64,000 nucleotides of DNA from NCBI RefSeq assembly GCF_050908995.1, contig NC_135126.1:11718001-11782000 (forward strand), read 5' to 3'. Below are positions 36,898 to 47,703 of the stretch, piece after piece. Below the pieces are notes generated by a model that saw only the letters and a program-made list of their open reading frames with translations, was not told the DNA's origin and did not search any database. This DNA comes from Andrena cerasifolii. Taxonomy: Eukaryota > Arthropoda > Insecta > Hymenoptera > Andrenidae. Both the position numbers and the translations under genes were made by a program. Position 1 is the first letter of the stretch. The number at the start of each line of letters is the position of its first letter.

Positions 36898-39800
36898 CGG
36901 CGCTGCGTCGAAGGGAACGAGAAACTGATAGATTTACGGGCGAACAACGCTGAGAATAATTCACAATTACGGCTCCGCGTTTTCTTCGGTTTCCTGGCTG
37001 TGATGTTGTAGGGGTGAATATTTCTTCCTCATCCCTCTGCTCTTCCAACGCGTACGTTTCCCCACTTTTGTTCGTCGTTTATTCCTTTCTCTAGATTACT
37101 TAATATGTTATCTGCACCATCACCGTCATCCGAATTCTCACGTTACAGACATTGATTGATCCATTAGGGAACAGCTTCCTAAACCCTTGCTTTGACCGGC
37201 CACCCTCGCTCCTACTCCGAAAACCCTTAAAACCTCTTTCATCAGTCCCGTTAGTTCAGTACTATTAGGCCAGTTCTAGAGCGATAGCCGCGCGTCATAT
37301 CCGCGGCAAACATTTGTTAACACAGTGTTAACATTTATGAGAGCCCGGTCGCGTGGGCCACTTCCATTTCGCGTCATCCCGCGCGAAAACAATAACCGAG
37401 AGTGACGAGGAATTACTATAAACAATAACGCGGTCGCGAACGTGTACACGTAGGTATCGCGTTTCGATCGGCGACTAACAGCAGCAGATTACATGGAAAT
37501 GGGTCTCGATACCGCGATAGCTTGGCAATAGGATTTGCGAGTGAGTCGAGGTTATCCCTTCGGAAGGAGAATTTACATGAGGATTTACACAGTTTGCTAG
37601 AGCCATATGAATAGAGAGAGTGAGAGAGAGAATGGGGGCGGAGGGGACGCACGCGTTGGGTCCCCAATGTAAATTCAAATATATTTGACGTATCATTCAA
37701 CGGCATTGTATATAGAAATTTACCGCGCGCCGCCGCGTAAGGATCCCTCTCGCGAAATATGCCGCATCCACGGACGGTCCGTCTCCCCGGGATGGAGACA
37801 GCGCACCTCGGCAAGGGCGGAAGTGTTGCCCGCGTTATAGACGAATAATTACGTTCCTTAAATTCTCCGTGCCTACTGGAGCAGGCAAACAGTTCGCTAT
37901 TTTAATTAAAACTTTCTGTTTGGCACTGTTCTGCAGAGCGAAATTATGCAGCGCGTTTAGAGCACGAATTCAAACTCGAGCGATGAGGTAAACCAGCAGG
38001 TAAGCCCCGGCTTGGTGGACAGGGCAGAGGGTTGATTGATCGCGTGTCAGGTTCCAGCCAACCTGGCGCCAGCACAGAGTCTCTCAACCTGGCGCCAAGC
38101 AGGGTGCTTTCCAGCCATAACCGACTCGGTACAATCTGTCCTCGGCCTCTTATCTGCACGACATTCGGGCATAAATTTCCTGACTCATGCGTTCCACGAA
38201 TGATCCATAAAAAAAAAACCTAAATATATCCAGGCTTTTCTAGTGAGTAATCCTTGAACTTAGCGTATAAATTCTCGTTCAACTTGGCCCTGAGGCATTC
38301 GATTATAAGTCACGGTTCGAGCGTCGCTTTCTTTTTGTTTTGTTTATTTCTTCCCCCCGCTTCAAATTCGCAGGAACGAACAGGGGAATAGGCGTGATAA
38401 GAAAGCCGCGAGTTTTCGACGCATAAAACGCGCGGGCGGTACAAATCACAGCCCTGCCTGCTGTCTCCATCCACTGCTCCTGTCAGTCACTTATTCATTC
38501 TGTCTCTTTCTCCTCTGTGATCACCCCTCCGCGCCGACGGACCTTTTATTTGATCGACGACTGACGTTATCGCGGGTAATATTGGAGAGAGAGGCGACTC
38601 CACCACTTCCGAGCGATCTGGCTCGCTCCATCAAACATTCATGCTGTCGGCCGCGAGCTCGTGTTGCCGCTCCGTGAAAATGCGCCCGATAAAATGCACC
38701 GGCCGTCCCTCCGACCCCCTCTGGTGGCACTCTTTTGTGCGCGATATAACCGTCGCCCTGCCACTGTTAATATTCCTCAGGTCAACTTCCGCTTTTGCGG
38801 GGCCACTATCCAAAAATCGTTCCCACTGTTCTCAGCCCCGTGCGATCACCGTTTCCGCGTGGAAACGTCTCGAGGCCGCGTGATTTTCAGGCTCTGTTTG
38901 CCCGTGACGGGGCGACTAACGGAGTCGATGCGGTCGTAACGGAATTGACTTTCAGGGAAAGGCACTCACGGGCGTGAACGAGTCTCCTCGGCGAACCTGG
39001 CAGCTGTGTAGTTTTAAAAACCGTGAACGATGGCCAGAGGGGTGGCAAGAGGGAACGGAAGCAGAGAGGGCGGACAGGAAGAGAGACTTTGAACGTAAAG
39101 AGAGGAGAGTGAACTCTAGACCACTTCGTCACACTCGAGAGAAGACAGAGAGGGCACGGCAGCTTGTTCTAGTTTACGGTTCTCAGAACGAACTCGGTAG
39201 AGAAGACTCGGCTGGTACCGTGCCTCCCGCGTGGCTAAGAGGCCAACCCGAAATTGTCGCGAAACTTTCGCGGATGCTGCTCCGAACAACCCCACGACCA
39301 CCGTTCGCGGGAGAAGCTTTTGGTAGATTTTAAAGAAGTTGCTAATGAGGACGTACCTTCGCTTCTCTATGCGCCGAATCAGTGCCCGATTGAAGCGAAA
39401 TCGACTATCAGCATAATACTCAGCGATGTTTCGCGTCGATTTCCACAAGGTCGTCGCCAGAATCGGCCTGGAATCACAACCACGTCAGCGTATATTGGAA
39501 GACGCTGGGTCTGCTAGGTATTCGTCCCAGGAATGCAAATGTACCCGACGCAGATAGTAATGCGTAGATTAATCCTCAGCTGATCGAAAACTCCCCCGAA
39601 CTAACCACGTTTTCCTCGAATCTGTACCTGAATCTTCGATATACCTTTGCACCTCGTATCAGGTGATTCCACAGGGGGTAGAGAACTATTAAACGACTAA
39701 AGTCAACGGTTTCTTTTCGGTTGGATTGCTTAGATACTAAATAACCACCATACCGGTACTTTTTCACAGTTTTTTATGGACGCTTTTCCTAGCAATGTAA

Positions 39801-40032
39801 AAAGTTATTTAACGCGGAAGATGGTCCTGCGTAGCGCGCAGCTGTAGTCCATGTTCATAGTCCCAGGTGAACCAATCATCTAAAAGCAAAATGCTCTGGG
39901 GTGAAAAATTTCTACACTAAAAACTACAATGTGGAAATTTACTGGCGAATTTAAACAAAACAAAAATTGTGAAAGTTACGCACGAATAAATTTTTCCCGA
40001 CATTTTTACGGAAAAAATCGCCTTTAATCAGT
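36898..40032. other. GC-rich non-coding stretch, no gene seen
   Basis: No gene recognised. It contains the 17-bp palindrome at 37316-37332 and a 13-bp direct repeat (CAACCTGGCGCCA at 38059-38071 and 38085-38097). Sequence becomes AT-rich after about 39750. Confidence 0.4.
37316..37332. other. Perfect 17-bp palindrome
   Basis: GTTAACAC-A-GTGTTAAC is a perfect inverted repeat around one central base. A dimeric transcription-factor site is possible, but no factor is assigned. Confidence 0.35.
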
Positions 40033-40700
40033 TATTTTATTTTATTTGTTTCACGGGATAATCCCATTAATTACAAAAATGACAAAACTTAATTAGAGTC
40101 TGACACATTTACACCTCAACTAAACATTTCGCAATCGACAACGCATCCGTTCGCCGAAAACATTTGAGGAAATCACGAAGGGATCCACAGCACCGAGTTG
40201 TACGTTCAACTGACGCATAGCACGGTTTATAGAGTCTGCTGTATAATTACTGTACGAAGGCATTCTAGTATCAAATAGCGGACGACTTATAAAATTGACC
40301 ATGGGCGCATTCAACTTAATCTCCGCTACCAGATCCGAGCAGTCAATTTGGCTGCTCATTACCTTGTGCAAAAATAATAAATTTGCCACTAACCTTCTGT
40401 TTTCCAAGAACATTAAATTTAGTTTACTAAGAAGAGGGCCGTAGACGTGATCTCTCGCTGACAAGGGATTACCGAGCATCCAAGCAGCGGATCTTAAAAA
40501 TTTATGCTGCACCCCCTCAATCAAACTTATATATCTTCGATGCCTGGGATCCCAGATAGTCGACGCAAATTCAACGTGCGGCCTAATGGGAGCAGTGTAC
40601 AGTAGCCTAAGAGTATTTATGTTCCGAAAATGCTTCGCGTTATAAAATGTTTTACAAACATCCAATGTTGATGTGGAAGTTCCGCACTGCGGAGAAAGGA
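40033..40700 (-). pseudogene. Jockey/CR1-like LINE 3' fragment
   Basis: The - strand frame (40665-40120, 181 codons) is the C-terminal part of a non-LTR reverse transcriptase. The segment LLYTAPIRPHVEFASTIWDP, then HRRYISLIEGVQHKFLR, is the typical thumb region of Jockey/CR1-type elements. It is followed by LLSKLNLMFLENRRLVANLLFLHKV and a typical tail ending before the stop. After the stop comes a short 3' UTR with GGGATTATCCCGTGAAACAA and an (AAATA)-type tail at about 40033-40048, as these LINEs usually end. The catalytic palm domain and endonuclease are missing, so this is a 5'-truncated dead copy. The 5' breakpoint near 40700 is approximate. Confidence 0.85.
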
Positions 40701-40944
40701 ATTCTGCATCTGCAGTTAAAAATTTAAGTGAGAATATTCATTCGTTCAAGAGTTATGATGTACTCGGTGTATAAAAATGTAGTTTTGAGATAAACGGCTT
40801 CAATGTTAAGTCCCCTACGCTAATACCGCTCCGCAAGGCCGTTACTTGACAGCACTCAAATACTTTCAGCGCTAAAAATGTCCGCAATTATTCGAATTTC
40901 CTCGCGAAACTTTATCATAAATGCACACAATGTGTGTTCACTTT
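40701..40944. other. AT-rich unassigned sequence
   Basis: Between the LINE fragment and the foldback at 40945. No coding signal; it may belong to either element. Confidence 0.3.
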
Positions 40945-41390
40945 CAGATAAGTATCAATAACAATTATTGTCCATCACTCGAAGGTTCTCTAAAAAAATG
41001 GCTTCTGCGATGACCACTGCTGCTCGAAGGTCGATCATCTAAAATAAAAAATTCAAAGGAATTTACTTATTATACTATATTATCTAGTATTTGAACGAAT
41101 GATTTCTTTATCCGATGCTTAGTTTTCTTTTAATTGACGAAAATCAGGAAGGATTTATGATAAAATTTGAAACTTTTACTTTAAACATCAGCCATTTTTT
41201 CCCAAATCAATATTTCGAAAAATCCTTCGTTCAAATATTAGATAATATAATATAATAAGTAAATTCTTTTGAATTTTTTAATTTAGATGATCGACTTTCG
41301 AGCAGTAGTGGTCGCCGCAGAAGCATTTTTTTTAGAGAACCTTCGAGTGATAGACAATAACTTAGTTATTGATAAATATTTTTAAATACA
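40945..41390. mobile_element. Foldback element with about 155-bp arms
   Basis: The left arm (about 40952-41107) and right arm (about 41223-41388) are inverted copies. Landmarks are ATCACTCGAAGGTTCTCTAA, CTTCTGCG and TCGATCATCTAAA on the left and their reverse complements on the right. The loop is about 115 bp. It has no coding content. Further right, at about 41485-41515, lies the reversed motif TCAGGAGGCCGAGAAAAG, similar to the ends of the foldback at 29190-29935, so the real element may extend that far. No target duplication was found. Confidence 0.6.
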
Positions 41391-42232
41391 AAAATTACGC
41401 AGTACTAGATGCAATCCTTAAAAGGAAAAAAGATTTTTTGAGAAATGTGTTATAGCTTTTTAATAAAAAATTTCCAAAGACCACCCTTTTCTCGGCCTCC
41501 TGACTGAGCATGACCATTTAAATGAATTGTCGATCTCAATTTCGGTGGAAAAAAATGACTTTCTTCATATATTTCCACCGATTTCACCCGAACTACTCAG
41601 CTGATATGAAAATTTTGTGAGGTACACTTATTGGTGATTCAATTATCTTCAATTTCATATAATTTTCGAACATATCGGTCATTCGCAATTAAGTGGAACG
41701 ACCTTTTTGACAGACAGGTAAAAAGTCCACCAGTCGATATCTCGAAAACGTATCCATAGGAAATTTTTTGGACCTTACTTTTGAAATTATCGGGCGATTA
41801 TACTTTAAAAAATAATAACGACATTTACTGCGCAAGATGGCTGTAAATTAGTGTAATAAGTAGGGTAAAGACAGATAATATAGAACATCGCAACATTTCG
41901 ATAAAGAAATAACGAACTCTTCAGGCAATCGTGAATACTAGATCCCTAGACACAATAGACGATGATACTGACAATTGAGTATCAGTCGGGCATCCATCAT
42001 TGAAAAAGAAACGTTTATATTTTTCGTGGGGTGTAAAAGTTTCTGAAGAGTGCATCAAACAGTTAAATATTGTAGCGAAGGTATGTTACAAAGTATTATT
42101 TTGATATAATTTATCATTACATATGTGTGTTCTTGATTATTCAACAATAGTTTACCAATAAAGTTACTTTCTTCTTAGTATAATTCTTAATTTCTTGTCG
42201 GAATATGTGTGTGCGTAATGTGAAACATACCG
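41391..42232. other. AT-rich mobile-element debris
   Basis: AT-rich sequence with many stops in all frames. It probably contains the 3' end of the foldback element, up to about 41520, and part of the decayed transposon whose finger trace is at 42233-42363. Confidence 0.35.
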
Positions 42233-42363
42233 AGTAACATAGATGAAGTTGATAATGACGATGATGCGAAATGCTTATTTTGCGATGGTAATTATAAAAA
42301 TAATGACAATGAAAAGTAGACCCAATGTATTCGCTGCTTTATTATTCATGTGCCCAACGTGTA
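42233..42363 (+). pseudogene. pogo-like transposon finger remnant
   Basis: The frame reads NIDEVDNDDDAKCLFCDG, then NDNEK, a stop, then TQCIRC. An acidic stretch followed by CxxC, about 15 residues and another CxxC matches the C-terminal finger found in many insect pogo/Tigger-like transposases. A similar but separate remnant lies at 47171-47302. The in-frame TAG sits where this family usually has a Trp, consistent with a TGG to TAG decay mutation. No upstream transposase domain is readable. Confidence 0.5.
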
Positions 42364-42686
42364 GGAGACGCAGAAAGCAGGAATAAATTCCAAAAATGAT
42401 GTATATTTATTTATTGATATCTTCTACTTAGTAAATCTTCATTTTTAGTAAAAGAAAGGAAAGATTTTTTAGTTTTCTTTACAAATTTCCTAGGTGTTCC
42501 ATATTGGGTCCCATTTTTTTCAAACGCCCCATTTCCACTCTTTTCAGTTTATTTACTTTACATAACTTTAAAAGGATTGGAGTAGTTTGCACGCCACTTA
42601 TAATAATTACAGTTACTAAATAAGGTAAATGTCCCAATTAGCGGCCCTGTAAGATATACGCGCACGTTCTAACATATTTACACATT

Positions 42687-42721
42687 TAGGGACGCGGTAG
42701 CGTTTCGGCGCCAAGTACATG
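42687..42721 (+). repeat. Dispersed 35-bp repeat, copy 1
   Basis: It contains GACGCGGTAGCGTTTCGGCG followed by CCAAGTACATG. It matches the reverse complement of 50021-50055 at about 33 of 35 positions. It lies inside the inverted-repeat element at 42621-43312. Confidence 0.7.
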
Positions 42722-42961
42722 AAAGTACCGATTATTGACCCCCATAATTATTATGAATTTAATAGAAAAATTCGATGTAATTTTTTGAAATAGTAAAATT
42801 ACAATTATTTTTTAACTTATTTGAATATATTTTTCTTACATTAATATACTCATGCAAATAATACTTAATACCTAAAATTTGGCCGTTCTTAATTTTGGTA
42901 AGAAGAAACTACTTTTTCACGGCTTTGTAGCTGACACACGTGAAAACATTTATTAATTACT

Positions 42962-43140
42962 TACCCTGATAGCCAGAAGGCTGCGTTCTGAGGTGCAGAG
43001 CCTGATGTCAGATCGGCAGCAGATCCGCAGCAGATTCTGCCGTCTGCTACGGTTCTGACGTCAGATTCTGCTCTCTTATGCCAGAACCAGACCCTGCTAC
43101 CAATCTGATGTCAGACTGGAGACAGATGGTTATCAGGGTA
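42962..43140. mobile_element. Nested 179-bp MITE
   Basis: Inverted ends are TACCCTGATAGCCA at the left and, reversed, TACCCTGATAACCA at the right. The interior has repeated CAGAT/TCTGA words. It is inserted inside the element at 42621-43312, so it is the younger of the two. No clear target duplication was found and the superfamily is unknown. Confidence 0.65.
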
Positions 43141-43312
43141 ATTATATGTTATGGTATACATTAGCGAAACCATCAGCAAGTTACTTTGAATATTCACGAA
43201 TCGAATTCAATACTTTTAACGCCCGTTTCGAACCGAAACAAATTCATATTTAAATATATAGGATAAAGTGTCAATAATTGGGACTGGGTCGCTAATTGGC
43301 ATATTTACCTTA

Positions 43313-46300
43313 GATATGTACCTATATAAGTTAAACTTCGGCTATACTTATCGCCAGAAAAAGCGATAGCATAGTTAACGACAAGGTTCACGTCAAACTT
43401 CCAATATTTTCACGTCGATCATCAGAATTGAAATTACTTCGGCAGTGTGCACGAATAAGTGCACAGTTACCGTTCCCGGTGTATCGATGTTGTTTTATCG
43501 GAGAGTCGATTCAATGGGAACAATACTGTTATAAATCATTGATATTCCAGATGCAACTGAACATTCTGTTCTTCATCACAAACGGTATTGTTTAGGCACA
43601 CTAAATCGTGTACTCGCGCAGAGGTTTTATGATCCTTTACCGCGAATATTTCTGTCGCGTGAATTACAAACCAGCCGCTCACGTTCATTATCTTCCTTTT
43701 AACCTCGATTCACTGGCGACTTAATAATCCATTTCGATTTTACTCCAGACCGAATCGTACGCTAACTGATTCACGGCGAAACATGCAAACATGGAAACGC
43801 AAACATTTTTATCCGCGTTGTTCCCGCAGAGGCGCGGAAAATTTACAATCAATTCGGGGACGGAGTTTCGACGGCTGTCGCGCATTCGGCAAATTTGCAA
43901 CGTTGAAGTGTTGTTTCGTCGGCTGATTTATCGCGCCAAGAATTCGTGACAAGGTTTCCTAGTTCGGGAAGCCATTATTCACCGGAGCATCGGCGCGACT
44001 GCGGTGAACATCGTGTAATTCCTCAGGAACGAGGCGGATTCTCGAAGCGTCAGGTGGTTCCCAAACCACATCTGATCGATAGAAACGAGGTTTAATGGCT
44101 AGGCCGCCATTGATGGCCGCCCCAATATCCGTCTTACATGAGGGTGAACGTACGTGGCCCATGGTAATTGACGGCCGTTTGTCATCGTCACGTAGATCGT
44201 TCCCTCTTCTTTCCCTGGCCCCCGCCCAGGCGGCGAATAACCGACATCGTCTTCCGCATCCGGCATTCTTTTCACGTACGTGAAATATTCGCGACATGTC
44301 GCGAAAGTTCACCGCGCGCCACGAAAGTTTCCCGCGGAACTGGATTCGTTCGATCCTCCAGAGTTATGATGTGCCTCTTTTCTCGCGTTTCTCTCGCAAG
44401 TACAACCGTCTGGAAGATGTATGTAGCGCGCGCGACAACGGACGTCCCCGCAGAAACCTGAGCCAATGTTTGCGCGGATACACTACGAATTAACAAACAA
44501 AGTTTGGAGCCGAAGCTGGGGAGATTCTACGGTGTTTAAGAAGCGGAGTAGACATTTCGGAGCTTTCGTTAATGAACTCGGAGGGGGAGGGGGATAAATA
44601 TTTATGGAAAGGGATCACGATTTAAATTAAGACGCGAAAGCGAACGACGTTCGGCGGGAAGTAATTTAGCGTCGATAGAAGCGAAAAGAAGACGCTCCTC
44701 TATCCGTGCGAGTCGTTACCGCTAAAGTGGCGTACTCTTGGATATTCCTCGCACGTTTTTCAAGTGTCCCGTGTCAAAGAGTTCGCAGAAAACTCTGCCG
44801 AGGAAGCAGCACGAGTCGCCGTCCACTCCCCAGAGAGGATTTTCCTGAATTCGTTTCAACTGGATTTCCTATCCACCAGTCGGGCACACACGCACAGACA
44901 CACACACACACACACATAGTCCCGTATAGATGGGTACCGAGACGTGGAGTGTCACGCGGCCGACACGAGCGAAATGTATCTTCCTGGAACAATATTTTCG
45001 TTTCCCTCCAGCGTGATCCGTGTCCCGGGCTGTTTGTGCGGGATACACTCCGAAAAGGGGAGACGTACACCCGCGTATTATTACCGTCGAATCAGATTTC
45101 ATTCGGCCAGATTCGAGTCGAACTTGAAACTCGTTCCCTCGCAAATCCACCGGGCGGATGTTTCTAAGGTTTCACGACAAAGACTGCCACGAGGGCTTTT
45201 GTCAAAGGAAACGAATCTCTTCGTTTCTATAGAGCGTCGGCACACCGACACGAGGATAGTATCGCGTTACATTTCCCAATAATGCAAACGTTACTTTTTG
45301 ATACCGTTCGATTTGCTCTGCCCGCTATTATCAGGATTTCGATGACACTGCGATGGGAGAAATGAACTGATCCGGAGGAAAGAAGGAGGCTGCCACGAGA
45401 ACGGGTGGAAAGCTGGAGAGGCGAATGAGGGAGGGTCTGGGGTAGCTCGAGAGGGAAGGAGGGCAGGTATAAGGGAGGGTTGGTGATCGATTACGTTGGT
45501 ACATGCACAATAACAGGGGGATGGAGTCATGTATCCGGGCTAAACAGCCCATTTGCTCCGCACAATGGAGGCGACGCTGCTGTGGGCTCGACTTAATTAC
45601 CAGAGGCTGCCTTTGGCAGAGACCAGGGGCGGCAAAGAGAGCCTAGAGAGAGAGAGGGCGCCTTATCGGTAGCAAGCTACGCGTAAGCACCATTTAACAG
45701 ACTCTCAAGAATCCAAAATTCGCTGACAAATCGACGCCCCCGCATGGTAAATTAATTTACTCGACCACGAGACTTTAGCTATCTGACTATTACATAACTG
45801 GGGGCAGCTGTATAAAAACTCGCTTGCCTCGAATGAACGTGGAGTTTGATCGATTACATTGATATCGAGCAGGAAGCGCTGCTCCGCTTGGTAAATCGCA
45901 CGCGAACGCTCGAGCATCGTTTCGTCACTTATCTCTCGCGCATAGACGCGCGGCGTATGCATCCGAAAACGGAACTGTAAGAGTTGCTCGAGAAACAAAA
46001 CAGTTTCCCGATAGTTTCCCTAGTGCGAAAACGAACAGAGTTTGCGGAGCCTAGCCATTAGTCCGGGAGCCAGCGGCCCTCGGCGTGTATCATCGCGGAA
46101 GGAGGATGAATTACGAATCTGCTCAGTACTTACCAAAGTTTTCATAAAGTTCAGCGCTACGAGAAGGCCACGGCATTAAGAGGTACAGAGCTGCAACAGA
46201 GACCACAGTTGCGGTTAGCCAGAGATAAAAACAGGAGGGAGTCAATTAGACGCTGCAATATTCTTATGAAATGGCGCAGCGTTGCTCTTATTTGATTGTT

Positions 46301-46750
46301 CAAATCGTCAACCACGTACGACAATAATACGTCGAAAATAGTAATGCCATAATATAGCAGGAACACATCTGCGAGAAATTAATAATTAATAGAAGCACCT
46401 CGTAACACATTAAATATCTCAAAACATATGATAGATATGACAAATTTTGGATATATGATGAAAAATTACATTTAGAATACATACCTACATCCATGTCCTA
46501 GCAGTATAGATACGCAATAGACATGCATAGTGAAGAAAATAACTTTTCGATACCCTAACTAAGGCCTAAAGTAACTTTTTCTTTCTGATTTAAAATTGTG
46601 ATATAAATACTCGCTTTGCAAGTATGTGTTTTTTCCTTTTTTTAATCTTTTAAAAATAAAAAGCTTTTTTTAAAGTAATACTGGTAGTTACTTAGCACTT
46701 TTAAGCGTCTCGTTAGTCAAAATTTATAATTTAAGCTCCAAAGCATGGTC
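43313..46750. other. Non-coding stretch with (CA)n microsatellite
   Basis: No gene recognised. A (CA)n tract lies at about 44886-44917 and a short (GA)n tract at about 45646-45656. The open frames around 44706-45282 are low-complexity and overlap on both strands. From about 46300 the DNA turns AT-rich toward the decayed transposon. Confidence 0.4.
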
Positions 46751-46751
46751 G

Positions 46752-47429
46752 GGGTCGATTGTAACATCGACAGTAGGGGTCGGTTGTACCGGAACAGACC
46801 CGAATAGTGCGACGAACGAATTTTGACCATTAACGTCTCATTCTGATTTATGCAATGAAACTCTGTCAACGGAAAGTAAACAAATAAATCCACCTGAAGA
46901 ATTCAGGCCAGAATCTGTACGAGAATCTGTATTTCGTAAAGTTCCTCCTCGAAAGGTTTCAAATAGGGGAAAAAGAAAAGGAAGTCTACCATATAGGTAC
47001 ACCGATATTTCTGAAAGATAAAAGATTAGAATAGAGTATAAAAAAAGCACGAGAAAAGAATGAAGAAAAATATAGGGCAGAAGTCGAAAGGAAAGAATTC
47101 TTTTAACAACTATACCTAAGAACAGGAATAACGAGTCTAGTGACGAAGAAGATAAATACTATTATTGATTTGTATACATGGAATCCTATATCATAGCACA
47201 AACAAAACAAATTAAATCTGGGAGCAATGTACTGAATGTAAGGATTGGGCACGTGAAGAATGCACCAGCCAAAGCGATTTTTATTTTTGCCACAATTGCG
47301 ATACCGCATAATTGGTAATAAATTTTACATTTTTTCATTTATTATTATAATTTAAATCAATAAATATTTTGATTTTCTAAAGTTAAATTTGTGTTACTAT
47401 CGATCACATGCAGTGTTACAACCGACCCG
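46752..47429 (+). mobile_element. Decayed pogo/Tigger-like transposon, internally deleted
   Basis: Bounded by inverted repeats GGGTCGATTGTAACA at the left (from about 46752) and, reversed, GGGTCGGTTGTAACA at the right (ending near 47429). A second copy of the GGGTCGGTTGTA motif lies just inside the left end. Between them are the remains of a transposase C-terminus (46859-47302). The catalytic region is missing. The right end lies only about 270 bp upstream of the first P450 start codon, so the insertion sits next to that gene's promoter. Confidence 0.65.
46859..47302 (+). pseudogene. pogo/Tigger-like transposase C-terminal remnant
   Basis: One frame reads TESKQINPPEEFRPES, then RKVPPRKVSNRGKRKGSL, ending in YTDISER and a stop. 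The PRK...RGKRKG pattern after a 'P-E-x-x-R-P' segment is typical of the C-terminal tail of pogo/Tigger transposases. Further on, in another frame (47171-47302), the sequence reads CIHGILYHSTNKTN, a stop, then IWEQCTECKDWAREECTS and FYFCHNCD. This is the Cys/His pattern of the PHD-like finger found at the end of many insect pogo-like proteins. Several stops and at least one frameshift separate the parts. The DDE catalytic domain is absent. Confidence 0.7.
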
Positions 47430-47591
47430 GGGTCAGAGACGGTTGGTGGCGCATAAACGGATTCGGTGGATGTGCGAAACGGGGACTGTGTAAAGCGAAC
47501 GTATGGACATGTTTGTCGAAGGAGGAGAAGGCGTGTTCCTTTCATGGCAATGTTACGTTTGTCCCCTCTCTCCCCTACCTACTCCATGTAT

Positions 47592-47599
47592 TATATAAG
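47592..47599 (+). promoter_or_regulatory. Candidate TATA box of the first P450 gene
   Basis: TATATAAG lies 105 bp before the ATG at 47704. A TCAAGT sequence about 29 bp downstream (47621) resembles an arthropod initiator (TCAGT), giving a predicted 5' UTR of about 83 bp. The motifs are seen; promoter use is inferred. Confidence 0.4.
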
Positions 47600-47703
47600 T
47601 CCATATGATGCGTCGTATATTCAAGTTTAGCAGGGCAGTTGACGACCAGAATTGTACTGATCTTCGACGCATCCCGTATTGCTTTTCGTAACAAAAGAGA
47701 ACA

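Larger units (their letters stand above)
42621..43312. mobile_element. Inverted-repeat element, probable TA target site
   Basis: The left end reads AGGTAAATGTCCCAATTAGC and the reversed right end reads AGGTAAATATGCCAATTAGC; similarity runs for about 27 bp. Both are directly preceded by TA, which would fit a Tc1/mariner-type TA duplication. The interior is non-coding and contains the smaller nested element at 42962-43140. A 35-bp internal segment at 42687-42721 recurs in inverse orientation at 50021-50055. Confidence 0.65.

Noticed and set aside
44706..45167. A 153-codon + strand frame containing a His/Thr repeat
   Set aside because: The repeat is the translation of a (CA)n microsatellite; the rest lacks motifs and other frames are open in parallel.
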